NCBI GenBank assembly: GCA_017881245.1
Contig: JADGRC010000362.1
Span: 1-40,743 of the forward strand
DNA length: 40,743 bases
From: Pseudomonadota bacterium
GTDB taxonomy: Bacteria; Myxococcota_A; Polyangia; Fen-1088
Reading direction: 5' to 3'
Part shown: positions 1 to 9,138 of the stretch, piece after piece
Numbering within the stretch: position 1 is the stretch's first letter
Layout of the letters: each line of letters begins with the position of its first letter
The notes under the pieces: generated by a model
The model's database searches: none
Told to the model about the DNA's origin: nothing
Seen by the model: only the letters and a program-made list of their open reading frames with translations
Program-made: the position numbers and the translations under genes

Positions 1-1183
1 CGGGATTCAGGAACCGTTCGAACAGCAGCTTGTTAGCGATGGGGTCGATGTCGGTGATCCGCAGGCAGTACGCCACCAGCGATCCGGCGCCCGATCCACG
101 TCCCGGCCCCACCGGAATCGCATGCTCCCTGGCATAGCGAATGAAGTCCCAGACGATGAGGAAGTACCCTGAAAAATCCATCTTCTGGATGACGCCCAGC
201 TCGAGCATCAGGCGGGCGGCATAGGCGTCGCCGTCGACCTTCTGGCCGCGGCGATGGGACTCCTCGATGCGTTTTTTTAGCCCGCCCTCCGCCAGATGCT
301 GGACGTACGTACTGGCGTCGAACCCGTCCGGCACCTTGAATTTGGGCAGGTATGTGTGGCCGAGATCGAACGTGACGTTGCACAGATCCCCGATGCGCGC
401 CGCGTTCTCCATCGCCTCGGGGATGTGAGCGAAATAGGCGTCCATCTCGGCCGGCGTCTTGACGAAGAACGCCTCGTTGCGGTGGTGCAGCCGCTTTTCG
501 TCGTGAATCGTCTTCTTCTGCTGCACGCACATCAGGATCTCGTGCGCGCGCGCGTCGTCCTGATTCAGATAGTGGCAGTCGTTCGTCGCGATCAACGGAA
601 TGCCCGTCTTTCGCGCCAGCTCGACCAGCTGACCGTTGACCTGTTCTTGTTCCTCCAGGCCATTCGGTTGCAGCTCCAGGAAGAAATTGCCGCGCCCGAA
701 AATGTCGTCGAACTCGCGCGCGACCGCCTCCCCGGCATCCGACCCGCGCCGCATGCACGTCTGGGCCACCTCGCCCCCAAGGCACGCGGACAACCCGATC
801 AGGCCCTCGCTGTGCTCGCGCAGCAGTTTCTTGTCGATGCGCGGGTTGTAATAGAACCCTTCCAGGTAGCCCATCGAGTTCAAGTAGGACAGGTTCTTCC
901 AGCCAACGTTGTCCTTGGCCAGCAGGATCAGGTGGTTGCTCTTGCGTTCGGTGCGGTCGTGGCGGTCGGGGGCGACATAGGTCTCGCACCCGAAGATGGG
1001 CTTCACGCCGTGCTTGCGCGCGGTTTCATAGAAGTCGAGCGCGCCGAACAGGTTGCCGTGATCGGTGATAGCGACGGATTTCATGCCGCGCTCGAGAATC
1101 CGCGGAAACAGCTCGTCCAGCCGAATCGCGCCATCAAGCAGGCTGTACTGTGTGTGCAGATGAAGATGCGTGAACTCGGGCAC
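1..1183 (-). CDS. dnaE: DNA polymerase III alpha subunit, N-terminal part (runs off the left edge)
   Basis: Catalytic subunit of the replicative DNA polymerase. About 394 residues are visible. The product opens with a PHP domain ([18 protein letters not shown], then [26 protein letters not shown] and [18 protein letters not shown]). It passes into the C-family polymerase core with a [20 protein letters not shown]-type segment just before the window edge. The family is usually about 1,150-1,200 residues, so roughly two thirds lies outside. I placed the start at a GTG (1181-1183) because HLHT must lie close to the N-terminus and no better ATG is in frame; the ribosome site there is weak. The gene lies downstream of, and on the same strand as, the sigma/FecR pair, separated by 256 bases and a hairpin, so it probably has its own promoter. 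Confidence 0.95.
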   Translation of the reverse strand, partial: MPEFTHLHLHTQYSLLDGAIRLDELFPRILERGMKSVAITDHGNLFGALDFYETARKHGVKPIFGCETYVAPDRHDRTERKSNHLILLAKDNVGWKNLSYLNSMGYLEGFYYNPRIDKKLLREHSEGLIGLSACLGGEVAQTCMRRGSDAGEAVAREFDDIFGRGNFFLELQPNGLEEQEQVNGQLVELARKTGIPLIATNDCHYLNQDDARAHEILMCVQQKKTIHDEKRLHHRNEAFFVKTPAEMDAYFAHIPEAMENAARIGDLCNVTFDLGHTYLPKFKVPDGFDASTYVQHLAEGGLKKRIEESHRRGQKVDGDAYAARLMLELGVIQKMDFSGYFLIVWDFIRYAREHAIPVGPGRGSGAGSLVAYCLRITDIDPIANKLLFERFLNP

Positions 1184-1439
1184 GCTCTTTCGATAGCAGG
1201 AAATCGGGTCGCCGATCAGCGAAAGTTCGCTGGTTCTATAACCTGCCGAACCCGCTCGACGAACGGACACCTATCAACAGGTTTCCCACAGGGCCATTGC
1301 GAACCGGTGGACGGCTGGCTGCTGGAGAGTGGGCGCAGGCTGCGCAGCTCGTCCCCGCTGTGGCGTCCCGTGCGCCCGGGGACTGGGCGATCCGCGCGCT
1401 GTGGCCCGACCACCCGCGCCCGGGCCCGGCGCGCTGCCG
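1184..1439. other. Intergenic region between the FecR-like gene and dnaE
   Basis: This gap lies between two minus-strand genes and must hold the dnaE promoter. A GC-rich inverted repeat sits right after the FecR-like stop codon. I see no convincing ORF or RNA gene; open frames across it are antisense extensions of dnaE shadows. Confidence 0.5.
1415..1433 (-). terminator. GC-rich hairpin just downstream of the FecR-like gene
   Basis: CGCGCC (1415-1420) pairs with GGCGCG (1428-1433) around a 7-base loop, starting 7 bases after the stop codon of the FecR-like gene. There is no T-tract, so it could be a Rho-assisted terminator or a 3' stabiliser rather than a classical intrinsic terminator. Confidence 0.4.
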
Positions 1440-3026
1440 TTACTTCCAACCCACGTCGTCGACGTAGACGGCGCCGGTCCACACGCGACGTCCACCCGTC
1501 GAATGGATCGCGAGACCCAATCGATCGCAACTTGACACGGGTGACGTACCACCGACAGGGAATGGACCCGGGTTGGATGATCCCGGCACGCCGGCTTCGT
1601 TCTCGGCCTCGAACTGGTGCGAGATCGTCCACCACCGGCCGGGGACCAACTGACCGCTTGGGGGACCACTCACCCAGCTACCGCGATTGACCACGACCAA
1701 CTCGGCGGTGAACCGCGCATCGGGCGGACCGTCAACGAAAAAATGAACCATGACAGTCTTGCCGGTGAAGTCGGTGGATCGGTGCAGCTTGATGACGACC
1801 TGCCCGGTTTCCTTCGCGAAGCGCCCGAAGAAATTGCGACGCCCGGCATCGTTAAAGCTCGCGTCCACGCGCAACGACGACTGACCGCACCAGGAATGGG
1901 TGCGATCGGGGCGGGGACCGGAAAACGCGAGTGTGTAGAAGTCCGGCAGCGAGATTCCCGATTCGGCGCGCTCGAAGCGGTACTGCGCGGCATCGTGCGC
2001 GCAGGCGGCACCCCCGCCGCCCAGGCTCAAGCTCGGCGTGGGTTGTGCCGCCAGTTGCGGCGGCTGCGTGGCAACCTCGGGCGCGACCGGCGGTGGCTCG
2101 GGCGTGGCGACAGTCGTGGCGGAGGGGACCGGCGTGATCGTCGCTGTCGACGCGCGCGGAACGGAATCGCGCGAAGGAGTCGCCAGAGCGAGGTCCGCCC
2201 GGTGCGCAGCGCGGCGCGTGGACCGTACCGCTGCCAGGCCTGGAGTCGGACCGAACGGCGCGGGCGCGGCAACCAAGCGAGCACGTTCGGATGCGTGCCC
2301 AGAGGAACGGTCGACTGGTATCGGCCGCGCCTCTCGAATCTCCGGCGCTTCCGCCAGAGGCGACAGCGTCACCCGCCGATCGGCCGCGGTCGCGGTCAAA
2401 CGCTCGCCCGGATGCATGGCGACCGGACCACCCACCGACGCGCCACGAACCTGAATGCTGCCGGCGGTCAGATCCACCACCAGTTTTTCGTCGCGCGGTG
2501 ACCAGTCGAGCGTAAAGCGCGTGCCGATGACATCGACGGTAAACGGTCCCGTCGCGACGGACCAATGAGCCCCCGCGCGATGCGTGACGGCGAAACGAGC
2601 ACGTCCGCGATCAAGCGCCAACGCGGCCCCGTGGGGGCTTCTACCCACGACGCGCAATCGCGCCCCGGGGGCCAGGCCCACCTCCGTCCCTTCCGAAAAA
2701 CGAATCGACGCCGACGCCCCACCCGGGGTTCCTGATGCGTCGATGACTCCCTCGGCAATCGCAACAGTACCGTCGACCACGTACGAGATCGGTGCTGCCA
2801 GCGGCGGCATCATCACCATCGCCGCGGCGGCGGCGGCCCCCAGCGACCCGACGGCCCCCAACACCCACGCACCCCGGCGCCAACGGGACCGGCGCGCCAT
2901 CAACGAAACGAAATCCGGCAGCGGCACGGGCCCTGGCAAAAGCTCGGTCCCGAGGACCAACGCTGCGGCGGCCCGAGCGCGGTTCTCAGCGGCCATCGCG
3001 TCATCGATTGTCACTAACTCGTTCAC
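1440..3026 (-). CDS. FecR-like membrane regulator with a carbohydrate-binding-like C-terminal domain
   Basis: 528 residues. The short N-terminal part (1-50) would face the cytoplasm. A single hydrophobic segment at about 53-73 is followed by a FecR-type beta domain at about 80-215 (SYVVDGTVAIAEG, IRFSEGTEVGLAPGARLRVV, VIGTRFTLDW). A Pro/Thr/Ala-rich linker follows. A C-terminal domain of about 190 residues begins near a Cys (GGGAACAHDAAQYRFE) and ends GAVYVDDVGWK, which looks like a jelly-roll ligand-binding domain (galactose- or carbohydrate-binding type). The GTG start at 3024-3026 overlaps the sigma-factor stop as GTGA, so the two are translationally coupled. In characterised systems FecR relays a periplasmic signal to its cognate sigma factor. 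Here the extra domain could be the sensor, which is inference. No separate TonB receptor lies next to it. Confidence 0.8.
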   Translation of the reverse strand: MNELVTIDDAMAAENRARAAAALVLGTELLPGPVPLPDFVSLMARRSRWRRGAWVLGAVGSLGAAAAAAMVMMPPLAAPISYVVDGTVAIAEGVIDASGTPGGASASIRFSEGTEVGLAPGARLRVVGRSPHGAALALDRGRARFAVTHRAGAHWSVATGPFTVDVIGTRFTLDWSPRDEKLVVDLTAGSIQVRGASVGGPVAMHPGERLTATAADRRVTLSPLAEAPEIREARPIPVDRSSGHASERARLVAAPAPFGPTPGLAAVRSTRRAAHRADLALATPSRDSVPRASTATITPVPSATTVATPEPPPVAPEVATQPPQLAAQPTPSLSLGGGGAACAHDAAQYRFERAESGISLPDFYTLAFSGPRPDRTHSWCGQSSLRVDASFNDAGRRNFFGRFAKETGQVVIKLHRSTDFTGKTVMVHFFVDGPPDARFTAELVVVNRGSWVSGPPSGQLVPGRWWTISHQFEAENEAGVPGSSNPGPFPVGGTSPVSSCDRLGLAIHSTGGRRVWTGAVYVDDVGWK

Positions 3027-3802
3027 GTCGTCTCCTTCAAGTCGTCCCGCAAGTCGTCCCGCAAATCCTGCTCCGACTCGGCCTGCGAATCCTCGAGCTC
3101 CGCATCGTCCAGCCGGTCCCCTCCATCCAAGAAATCCGTCCCGGCATCCGCGCGAACCTCGACACCGGTAGGCGGGGTATTCGCACGACGAGCCGAGGCC
3201 AACTCCAGGTATCTGGCCAACGATGGATCCCGCTCGATGCGCCGATTGACGCGCGTCGTGGCGCGCGCCACGTGCCGTTTGGCCGTCCCATAGGACAGGC
3301 CATGGGTCACCGCCACTTCGGCGATCTCCATCTTCTCGAAAAAACGCGCCACGAACAGCGAACGATCCTGCGCGCTGACCAAATCCAGAATCGCGTACAA
3401 TCGCCGCAAGGCCTCGCGCGCCTCCATATCCTGCGGAACGGTCGAGACCTCCGGCAGATCTCCACTGTGCGTGAGGCGGACCCACCGGCGGACACGGGCC
3501 CGGCGCAGTTCGTTGCGAGCGACACCCAAGCAGATGCTGACCACGAACCCACGCAAGCCACTCGGGTTTCGCAATTCACCGATGCGGCGGAACAACCGTA
3601 GGAACACCTCTTGAGACAAGTCCGGGGTGTCGGCGCCGGGGCCGAAAAACCGGTTCACCAACCGTCGCACCATAGGGCCAAGCTCGATCCACGCGGCCGT
3701 GTAGGCGCTCTCTTCATGCGCGCGCAGGGCAGCCACCAACTCCGCATCGTCCAAAGCGATCCGGCGACCCTTATCTAAGATGATCAGCTTGGACTCAGCC
3801 AC
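3023..3802 (-). CDS. Sigma-70 family (ECF-like) RNA polymerase sigma factor
   Basis: About 259 residues. Region 2 is seen in PDLSQEVFLRLFRRI followed by a basic stretch (NELRRARVRRWVRLT). Region 4 is seen in SAQDRSLFVARFFEKMEI and the helix-turn-helix VTHGLSYGTAKRHVARA. After region 4 is an unusual acidic tail of about 50 residues ending DLRDDLRDDLKETT. I chose the GTG at 3802 because a GAGG lies 5 bases upstream. A GTG nine codons further out (3829) is possible but has no visible ribosome site. The stop overlaps the FecR-like start, giving a sigma/regulator pair. A long lipoprotein gene is divergent across a gap of about 195 bases, making that gap the natural place for autoregulation. Confidence 0.8.
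   Translation of the reverse strand: MAESKLIILDKGRRIALDDAELVAALRAHEESAYTAAWIELGPMVRRLVNRFFGPGADTPDLSQEVFLRLFRRIGELRNPSGLRGFVVSICLGVARNELRRARVRRWVRLTHSGDLPEVSTVPQDMEAREALRRLYAILDLVSAQDRSLFVARFFEKMEIAEVAVTHGLSYGTAKRHVARATTRVNRRIERDPSLARYLELASARRANTPPTGVEVRADAGTDFLDGGDRLDDAELEDSQAESEQDLRDDLRDDLKETT
3039..3062. repeat. 12-bp tandem repeat coding the acidic tail of the sigma factor
   Basis: AAGTCGTCCCGC occurs twice back to back (3039-3050, 3051-3062) with a decayed third copy. On the minus strand it encodes the DLRD repeat in the sigma-factor tail, just before the FecR-like start codon. Confidence 0.8.
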
Positions 3803-3997
3803 CTGTGCCTCGGTATCTATGGAGTCCACAAGGGCGTTTTTTGGCGCATGTTTTCCATGATTCGTGCCGCGACGTGACAGAAGCGTCGTCCGCAGCGCGC
3901 CCGCTGCTGGTAAGCTCGGGGCCGATTGACCACGAACGTCCAGTATAGTGCGGCGGCGCTGGGAAAAGAACGAGACGTTGGGGCGCGGCGTGCGCGG

Positions 3998-5848
3998 ATG
4001 GTGGCATCGGAAAAGACTACGACCGAGGCCGCTGGCGCCGGTGCTCGTGCCGTCATGGCCACCCTGGCGACCGTGGGCTTGGCCGCCATTTCCACCCTGG
4101 GCATGGCTGGGTGCGGCGGGGATAATTGGCCTCGAGTCGAGGTCGCAAAACCCCTGAGGCTGCTGTCCCTCCAGGACACGTTGCAGGTCAAACCAAGAGG
4201 GTCCGCCGCGGCGTCGTTTCTGTTGACGACGCTTGCCGGACTTCCCGCCGTGGGCGAGCGGCTCGATTTTTCCGTCATCGATGATCCGCAAACACCGGGC
4301 AATGATCTGGCGGGGGCGACGCTCGGAGCGTCCTCGGGACTGACCGACGAAACGGGTCAGGCCATGGTGATCGTGACGGGAGGATTCCCGACGATGTTTC
4401 GATTGAGCGCGCAACACCCGCGTGGGGGCACCGCCGAGGTGTGGGTGAATGTCAGCGAGGGGGATCAAGGGACAATCGCGGTGACGCCCACCTCCCTGCC
4501 GGGTTCCACGATCGCGTCGGAAATCGACGCGGTGGACGTCCTGTTTTTCGATTCGCTGTCCTGCGCCGAGCTGTCGGCGACGACACCGCGAAAGCCGGTC
4601 CGGGGCATCAAGACGGTGCCGCTGGGAACGGCCGCGGAGTTCAACGTCAACAACATGACGTCAAGCGCCGCTATCGCCCAGGGCCGCGACGCGGCGGGAA
4701 AACTGCGCGCGACCGGCTGTGTTGACGTTCCGAGCAGCACGATCGTGGTCGGAAATGCGGTGCGCGTGTACCTGCCGCTATCCGGAGTCGTACCCATTCC
4801 ACAGGGGACCTTCGTGCTGTCTTCTCATTTTTCGCTGGCGAAACGAGAAATTGCCGTGAGCATAGCGGCGCCCTGGCAGGATCTTTCCGACTGCCCTCTC
4901 GATCCGGGCCAACTCTGGTTGGACTGCGCTGTGGATGCGCTCGGTTCCCCTGCCGGCGACCCGCTCGACTGCGTGCCGGCGTCGACTGGCGAGGGCGATC
5001 TCGCGAATCTAATCATGTCGCGCCGTGGGATGGCGGTGGCGGGTTCGACTTGCCGCGCGACCACGATCGCCGGTACCGCCGCGCAGGGCCTCGATGCAAA
5101 AATAGCGGCTCTGTTCCCCAACCCCGCGCGGTCCCCGGCGACAGGGATCGCGGCGCTCGGAACTGCGCTGGTGTCGATTTTGGACGACGTGACGATGCGG
5201 TCGACCCTGCTGCTGGAGCCAACCGCGACGCCCGGCGCGTTCCAGGCCACGCACACCTTGCGATCGGCGGTGTTTCAGGTCGGTGGAATGCCCGCGACGG
5301 TCGATATCGTGGCCCAGGGTATTCCGGCGGCACAGGCGCGGCTGGTCCCCGTCGCCACCGCCGCGAACGTGTTGTCCATCGACACCCACAATCTGGGGCT
5401 GCGGTTGGGCAGTCTGGCGCACGCCGCGTTCTCCGATGTCGCTCTCACGCGGCACGGTTGGCCGGCGGCGACGGGACCGTACCTGGACCTGCTGTTCGCA
5501 CTCGCCTCGAGCGGCACGGGCGCGGCCCGGAAAACCGGCTGTGATGCGCTCGACGCCTTGGTCTGCACGGACGTGGGGCGCCCGTCCGGCTGCCTGCGGG
5601 CCGCGTGCATCGCGGGCCAGGCCGCCCTGGCCAAACGGTTGGACGCGGGGTTCACTTTGGCCGACGGGGACGGCGCGGATCTTCAGTTATCGGGATCGGT
5701 CGACATGGGGGACGACAATGGCGACGGGGTCGCCGATCGCCTGGGCGATCCCGTGAAGGACCTGGGCCTGTGGACCGCGCAGATCCGCGCCCACGCGGGC
5801 AACGAGATCGTCAGCGGCTCTTGGACCGGTGTTCCGCAGGTGCCCTGA
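3998..5848 (+). CDS. Large predicted lipoprotein of unknown function
   Basis: About 616 residues from the ATG at 3998. A hydrophobic stretch ends in a lipobox-like GMAGC followed by GGD, so it is probably lipid-anchored. An ATG at 4055, closer to the hydrophobic core, is an alternative start, but that form lacks a basic n-region. The first part of the mature protein looks like an Ig-like or Big-type beta domain (GERLDFSVIDDP, LTDETGQAMVIVT, FRLSAQHPRG). Later parts contain paired cysteines (CPLDPGQLWLDC, CDALDALVC, CLRAAC) and an Asp/Asn-rich stretch near the end (DMGDDNGDGVADRLGDP) resembling a calcium-binding loop. I recognise no enzyme. It is divergent from the sigma/FecR pair and may be one of its targets; that is inference. 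Confidence 0.75.
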   Translation: MVASEKTTTEAAGAGARAVMATLATVGLAAISTLGMAGCGGDNWPRVEVAKPLRLLSLQDTLQVKPRGSAAASFLLTTLAGLPAVGERLDFSVIDDPQTPGNDLAGATLGASSGLTDETGQAMVIVTGGFPTMFRLSAQHPRGGTAEVWVNVSEGDQGTIAVTPTSLPGSTIASEIDAVDVLFFDSLSCAELSATTPRKPVRGIKTVPLGTAAEFNVNNMTSSAAIAQGRDAAGKLRATGCVDVPSSTIVVGNAVRVYLPLSGVVPIPQGTFVLSSHFSLAKREIAVSIAAPWQDLSDCPLDPGQLWLDCAVDALGSPAGDPLDCVPASTGEGDLANLIMSRRGMAVAGSTCRATTIAGTAAQGLDAKIAALFPNPARSPATGIAALGTALVSILDDVTMRSTLLLEPTATPGAFQATHTLRSAVFQVGGMPATVDIVAQGIPAAQARLVPVATAANVLSIDTHNLGLRLGSLAHAAFSDVALTRHGWPAATGPYLDLLFALASSGTGAARKTGCDALDALVCTDVGRPSGCLRAACIAGQAALAKRLDAGFTLADGDGADLQLSGSVDMGDDNGDGVADRLGDPVKDLGLWTAQIRAHAGNEIVSGSWTGVPQVP

Positions 5849-5855
5849 CGCAAAC

Positions 5856-5868
5856 GCGCCTTCGGCGC
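5856..5868. repeat. Short perfect hairpin
   Basis: GCGCC-TTC-GGCGC lies 8 bases after the lipoprotein stop codon. It is the first of three inverted repeats between two convergent genes. Confidence 0.6.
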
Positions 5869-5870
5869 TT

Positions 5871-5894
5871 CGCGGGAAGGCTCGCCCTCCCGCG
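5871..5894. terminator. Strong hairpin between convergent genes
   Basis: CGCGGGAAGG (5871-5880) and CCCTCCCGCG (5885-5894) form a 10-bp stem with one mismatch and a CTCG loop. Lying between converging genes, it could end transcription from either side. No T-tract is present. Confidence 0.5.
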
Positions 5895-5929
5895 GGCCCC
5901 TCCCGACGGATCCCTAAGCCGTCGATCCC

Positions 5930-5948
5930 GGCGCAGAAAAGCTGCGCC
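5930..5948. terminator. Second hairpin between convergent genes
   Basis: GGCGCAG (5930-5936) and CTGCGCC (5942-5948) are perfectly complementary around a 5-base AAAAG loop. It is likely part of the same bidirectional termination region. Confidence 0.5.
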
Positions 5949-6003
5949 TCTGGGTGCTTGGAAAAGCTACCGCGATCGCCATCCGGAAACTTGCTTCATT
6001 CGT

Positions 6004-8007
6004 TCACATTTCGTCCGGGTCAGGCATCTCATCCTCTTCAAGGTCGCGCACTCGGGCAAGGCCGCGCGCGCGCTTCGCGGCCGCATTGCCAACAGCGCTG
6101 TCTCGTGCCTCGGTCGCCACGCGATTCCAATCGGCGATTGCTTCCGAGCGCCGGCCGCCGCGCTCCAAGGCAATCGCCCGATTCACGCGCGTCTTGGTGT
6201 CGGCCGGGGATATATCCAAGGCGCGGTCCAGGTGCGGCAGGGCGTGCCTTCCGTCGGGTGAATTCAACTCGATCGCTCCCATCCAAGCCGCGAGCGCCGC
6301 CTCGTCTCGGGGCGCCAGGCAACCGAGTACCTCCAGCGCCCGTTCGAAATGCCCGCGGGCACGCGCGGAGGCGCCACCGTCGAGATCGAACAACAGATCG
6401 CCGAGCCGGCGTTGCCATTCACATTCCGCGACGGGGGAGAGGGCCGGTTTCTGCTCCAACGGCCGTGTCGTGGCACCGCGCTCGACGGTGAAATCGAATG
6501 TCGCCGGAATCTCGCGCGCGGCGATAAGGCCACGCCATGCGTCGAGCCGGCGGACAAAGACGCGGGTATCCTCCCCGCGATATACTAAGGCCCAGTCTCG
6601 CGGATCCCACCAGGCCACGCGGCGGTTGATCCCGGCGTAGCTCAACAGGGCGCTCTGCACGCCGTATCGATTCATCGCGGATCCCCAAGTCGTGCGATCC
6701 AGATCGAACGACCCGAGCAGGCGGTGCATCTCCTCGGGGTAGGCGGGCAGGCGCGGATCGACGAACACCCGATACCGCGGATAACCTTCGAACAACAGGT
6801 AGGAACCAGTCTCGAAATCGTTGTACATCCGTTCGCGCAACCCGTTGTCCTCGACGAATCGGAGGGCCCCGAGCGGCAATTCGCTCATGTCGACGTCCGC
6901 ATCGCAGCACGGTCGACCGGCGCGAGCGTTCGCGAGACGCGGCTCGATGGTCGCGATAACCAGTGTCGTGACGGTCAGGATCGTTACGAGCGGCGATGCG
7001 GCGACAGCGCGCACGCGTGAACTTTCCGTCGCCAGCGACCCAACCAAAGATGCCAGTCCCGCGGCCATCAACGGCGCGCTCACCAAGGCCGCGTCCGCCG
7101 AGAAGCGCACGGAAACCAACCCCAAGATGCTCATCGCCAGCGGGGGCAGCAGATCCGATGTCAGGGCGACCTGTTTTCCCGATCGTCGCCCGAGGAGCAA
7201 GGACGGAACAACGGCCGCGGCCAACACGGTAAGCCACAGGAAGAAGGCCGCGTCCGACCGCCAGGTGGCCGCCCTGAATTCGTCGACCGAATGCAAAGCG
7301 GGAAGCGTGACGTGCAGGGCGAGGTAACGGGCGAGCCCCAACGGCCCCGCGGGGTTGGCCGCCGCCGCGACCGCGATGCCCAACGCGATCAACAATTCGC
7401 GCCGCGCGGCTGGCCTATCCGATCGCAGCGCGCCCAGCGCAGCCGAGATCGCGATCAAGATGCCGGAGAATACGCCGGCGTGCATGTTCGCCCAGAGCGC
7501 CATGGCCAGGAGGAATCCCACAATCCGGCGCCATGACCAGGCGCCGCCGCCCGTGCCGAGCGCCGCCAGCACAACCACCTCGCCCGCGAACGACACCACG
7601 TGAGGCCTTTCGACGAAACGCTCGCGCATGACGATCGCCGCTCCGACCAATGCCAGCGTGCTGGCCAACGGCCCGCAACCACGTCGCCGACAGACCGCGA
7701 ACGCGCCGGCGAACGTCGTGACGATCCAAATGGACTTGGCCGCGACAACGGCGCGAAAGCCACCGGCGCGATAGAGCAACGCCACCGCGACCTCGAAGGC
7801 CCACGACAAGTCCAGATCCGGATGCTCGGGCGCGGTGAACGAGAACAGATTCGTCCCTGGCAACGCGCGTTTGGCCAGGATCTCGCCGCCAACCCTGATG
7901 CGAAAGAACAGGTCGGATTCGGTCATCGGCTGCAGGCAGAGTCCCGCCACGAACAACAACAGCGCCGCGAGCAGCATCCGCTCGTGCCGATCGATCTTGC
8001 CTGGCAC
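6004..8007 (-). CDS. Polytopic membrane protein with a soluble C-terminal part (GT-C-like architecture)
   Basis: 667 residues from a GTG start. The N-terminal two thirds contains many hydrophobic helices. An early extracytoplasmic loop carries an acidic motif (TESDLFFRIRVGGEIL, then NLFSFTAPEHPDLDLSWAFE), a pattern I associate with GT-C-type glycosyltransferase-like membrane proteins. After the membrane part comes a soluble domain (ERMYNDFETGSYLLFEGYPR, VFVDPRLPAYPEEMHRLL) and then helical repeats with TPR character (HFERALEVLGC, ALPHLDRALDISPADTKTRV). A role in transferring sugars from a lipid carrier is possible, but I can point to no proven catalytic residue. The gene converges on the lipoprotein at 3998-5848 across a hairpin cluster. 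Confidence 0.7.
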   Translation of the reverse strand: MPGKIDRHERMLLAALLLFVAGLCLQPMTESDLFFRIRVGGEILAKRALPGTNLFSFTAPEHPDLDLSWAFEVAVALLYRAGGFRAVVAAKSIWIVTTFAGAFAVCRRRGCGPLASTLALVGAAIVMRERFVERPHVVSFAGEVVVLAALGTGGGAWSWRRIVGFLLAMALWANMHAGVFSGILIAISAALGALRSDRPAARRELLIALGIAVAAAANPAGPLGLARYLALHVTLPALHSVDEFRAATWRSDAAFFLWLTVLAAAVVPSLLLGRRSGKQVALTSDLLPPLAMSILGLVSVRFSADAALVSAPLMAAGLASLVGSLATESSRVRAVAASPLVTILTVTTLVIATIEPRLANARAGRPCCDADVDMSELPLGALRFVEDNGLRERMYNDFETGSYLLFEGYPRYRVFVDPRLPAYPEEMHRLLGSFDLDRTTWGSAMNRYGVQSALLSYAGINRRVAWWDPRDWALVYRGEDTRVFVRRLDAWRGLIAAREIPATFDFTVERGATTRPLEQKPALSPVAECEWQRRLGDLLFDLDGGASARARGHFERALEVLGCLAPRDEAALAAWMGAIELNSPDGRHALPHLDRALDISPADTKTRVNRAIALERGGRRSEAIADWNRVATEARDSAVGNAAAKRARGLARVRDLEEDEMPDPDEM

Positions 8008-8124
8008 TCACCGCACACTAACAGGCTGACCAAGATCAGGCCGGAACAATGCGCGAAGCGGACGCGACATCAAGACGGAGGATCCAGCATCCGTTTGCCC
8101 CGACTCCCGAGCAGCGACCTTCTT

Positions 8125-9111
8125 CTACCGAGCCCGCGCGATCAGGGTCTGTCCGATCAGAAGGCGTCCGCCGTTCCGGTCGATGGTCATCGCCGGGGTG
8201 TCGCCGCGGGCCAGCGTGCGGGCCAGCGCGGCCCGACCGCCAAGACTTTGGCCGCCCATCCCGTTGACCAGATCGCCGGGCGCCAAACCGAGGGCCGCCA
8301 GCCGACCCGGATTGATGATCAGGAAGCGCGCCTTGCTGGACGCCAGGCTGGCCAGATCGTCCGCGGCGAGCTCGGGGTACAGCACCTGTAACTTGCGCAA
8401 CTTGTCCACCGCGGCCAGTGCTCCACTGATCGCGGACCCTTCCGTACGAATCGGAACTTCGACCACCGTCGGAAGAGCCGCGCCCGCGGCCGGTATCAGG
8501 TGTGGCGCGAAACTCGTCAGCGCTTGGCGGACGGCCTGATCGATCGCTTGCTGCAAACCAACCGGCCGGCCGGCGGAATCCACGTCGGGCGCATCGGCGA
8601 ACGCGGTGGCGAAGGTTTCGATGCTGCCTAGCAAGTCGGGGCGATCGGCCCGCCGGACATCCAAACGCACGACGTAGTCGGCGAAACGGCGGACAGCCTG
8701 TACACCGCCAACGCCGGAACGCTCCACCCGTTCCGAGCGAGCGCCGATCACCGAGAACGTCAGTATCTGCTCGGGGTCCTCGCCAAGCGCCCGCAATCCG
8801 TCAGCGATCAGTTCGGGATCGACGCTTGGCAGCTCGTCGCCGAGAATCGCGTGTCCTCCGCTTGCTTGAATTACCGTATCCCCCGTGCGTCGGGCCACGC
8901 GGCGTTGATCGCCTGTGCGGCCGAAACCGAGCCGCGGGGGCAGGGCCAACACCGCCGACACATGCGGAATCAACGAAGAGGCGTCCGCGCGAGTGTGAAC
9001 GATGGCGCCCCCGCAACCCGCCGTCAGTCCCACCAGGACAAGCGCCACAAGCGCCACCGAGGGAGCCGCCGGAGCCGCTTTGGAGGGACGTGCCCGCGCC
9101 GTCATCGTCAT
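8125..9111 (-). CDS. Predicted lipoprotein with a PDZ-like C-terminal end
   Basis: 328 residues. A basic n-region and hydrophobic core end at VGLTAGC, a good lipobox, so it is probably lipid-anchored. The mature protein has two regions. The first is an alpha/beta domain with a regular pattern (ILTFSVIGARSERVERSG, FADYVVRLDVRRADRPDLLG). The last 60 residues (FLIINPGRLAALGLAPGDLV, RTLARGDTPAMTIDRNGGRL) resemble the second half of a PDZ domain, the peptide-binding fold, but the match is partial. I recognise no catalytic site. ATG codons at 9111 and 9105 are both possible; neither has a clear ribosome site. An AT-rich promoter-like region lies upstream. Confidence 0.7.
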   Translation of the reverse strand: MTMTARARPSKAAPAAPSVALVALVLVGLTAGCGGAIVHTRADASSLIPHVSAVLALPPRLGFGRTGDQRRVARRTGDTVIQASGGHAILGDELPSVDPELIADGLRALGEDPEQILTFSVIGARSERVERSGVGGVQAVRRFADYVVRLDVRRADRPDLLGSIETFATAFADAPDVDSAGRPVGLQQAIDQAVRQALTSFAPHLIPAAGAALPTVVEVPIRTEGSAISGALAAVDKLRKLQVLYPELAADDLASLASSKARFLIINPGRLAALGLAPGDLVNGMGGQSLGGRAALARTLARGDTPAMTIDRNGGRLLIGQTLIARAR

Positions 9112-9138
9112 CGGAAGAGGACATCGGTGCTCGGCCTC

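Noticed and set aside
33-989. Minus-strand open frame of 318 codons at the left edge
   Set aside because: Same strand as dnaE but in a different frame; the translation is Arg/Pro-rich nonsense, while the dnaE frame gives recognisable PHP and polymerase motifs.
296-1690. Long plus-strand open frame of 464 codons opposite dnaE
   Set aside because: It is antisense to clear DnaE coding sequence. The product is Arg/Val/Gln-rich with no domain, and it runs on through a gap into the FecR-like gene: a GC-rich shadow frame.
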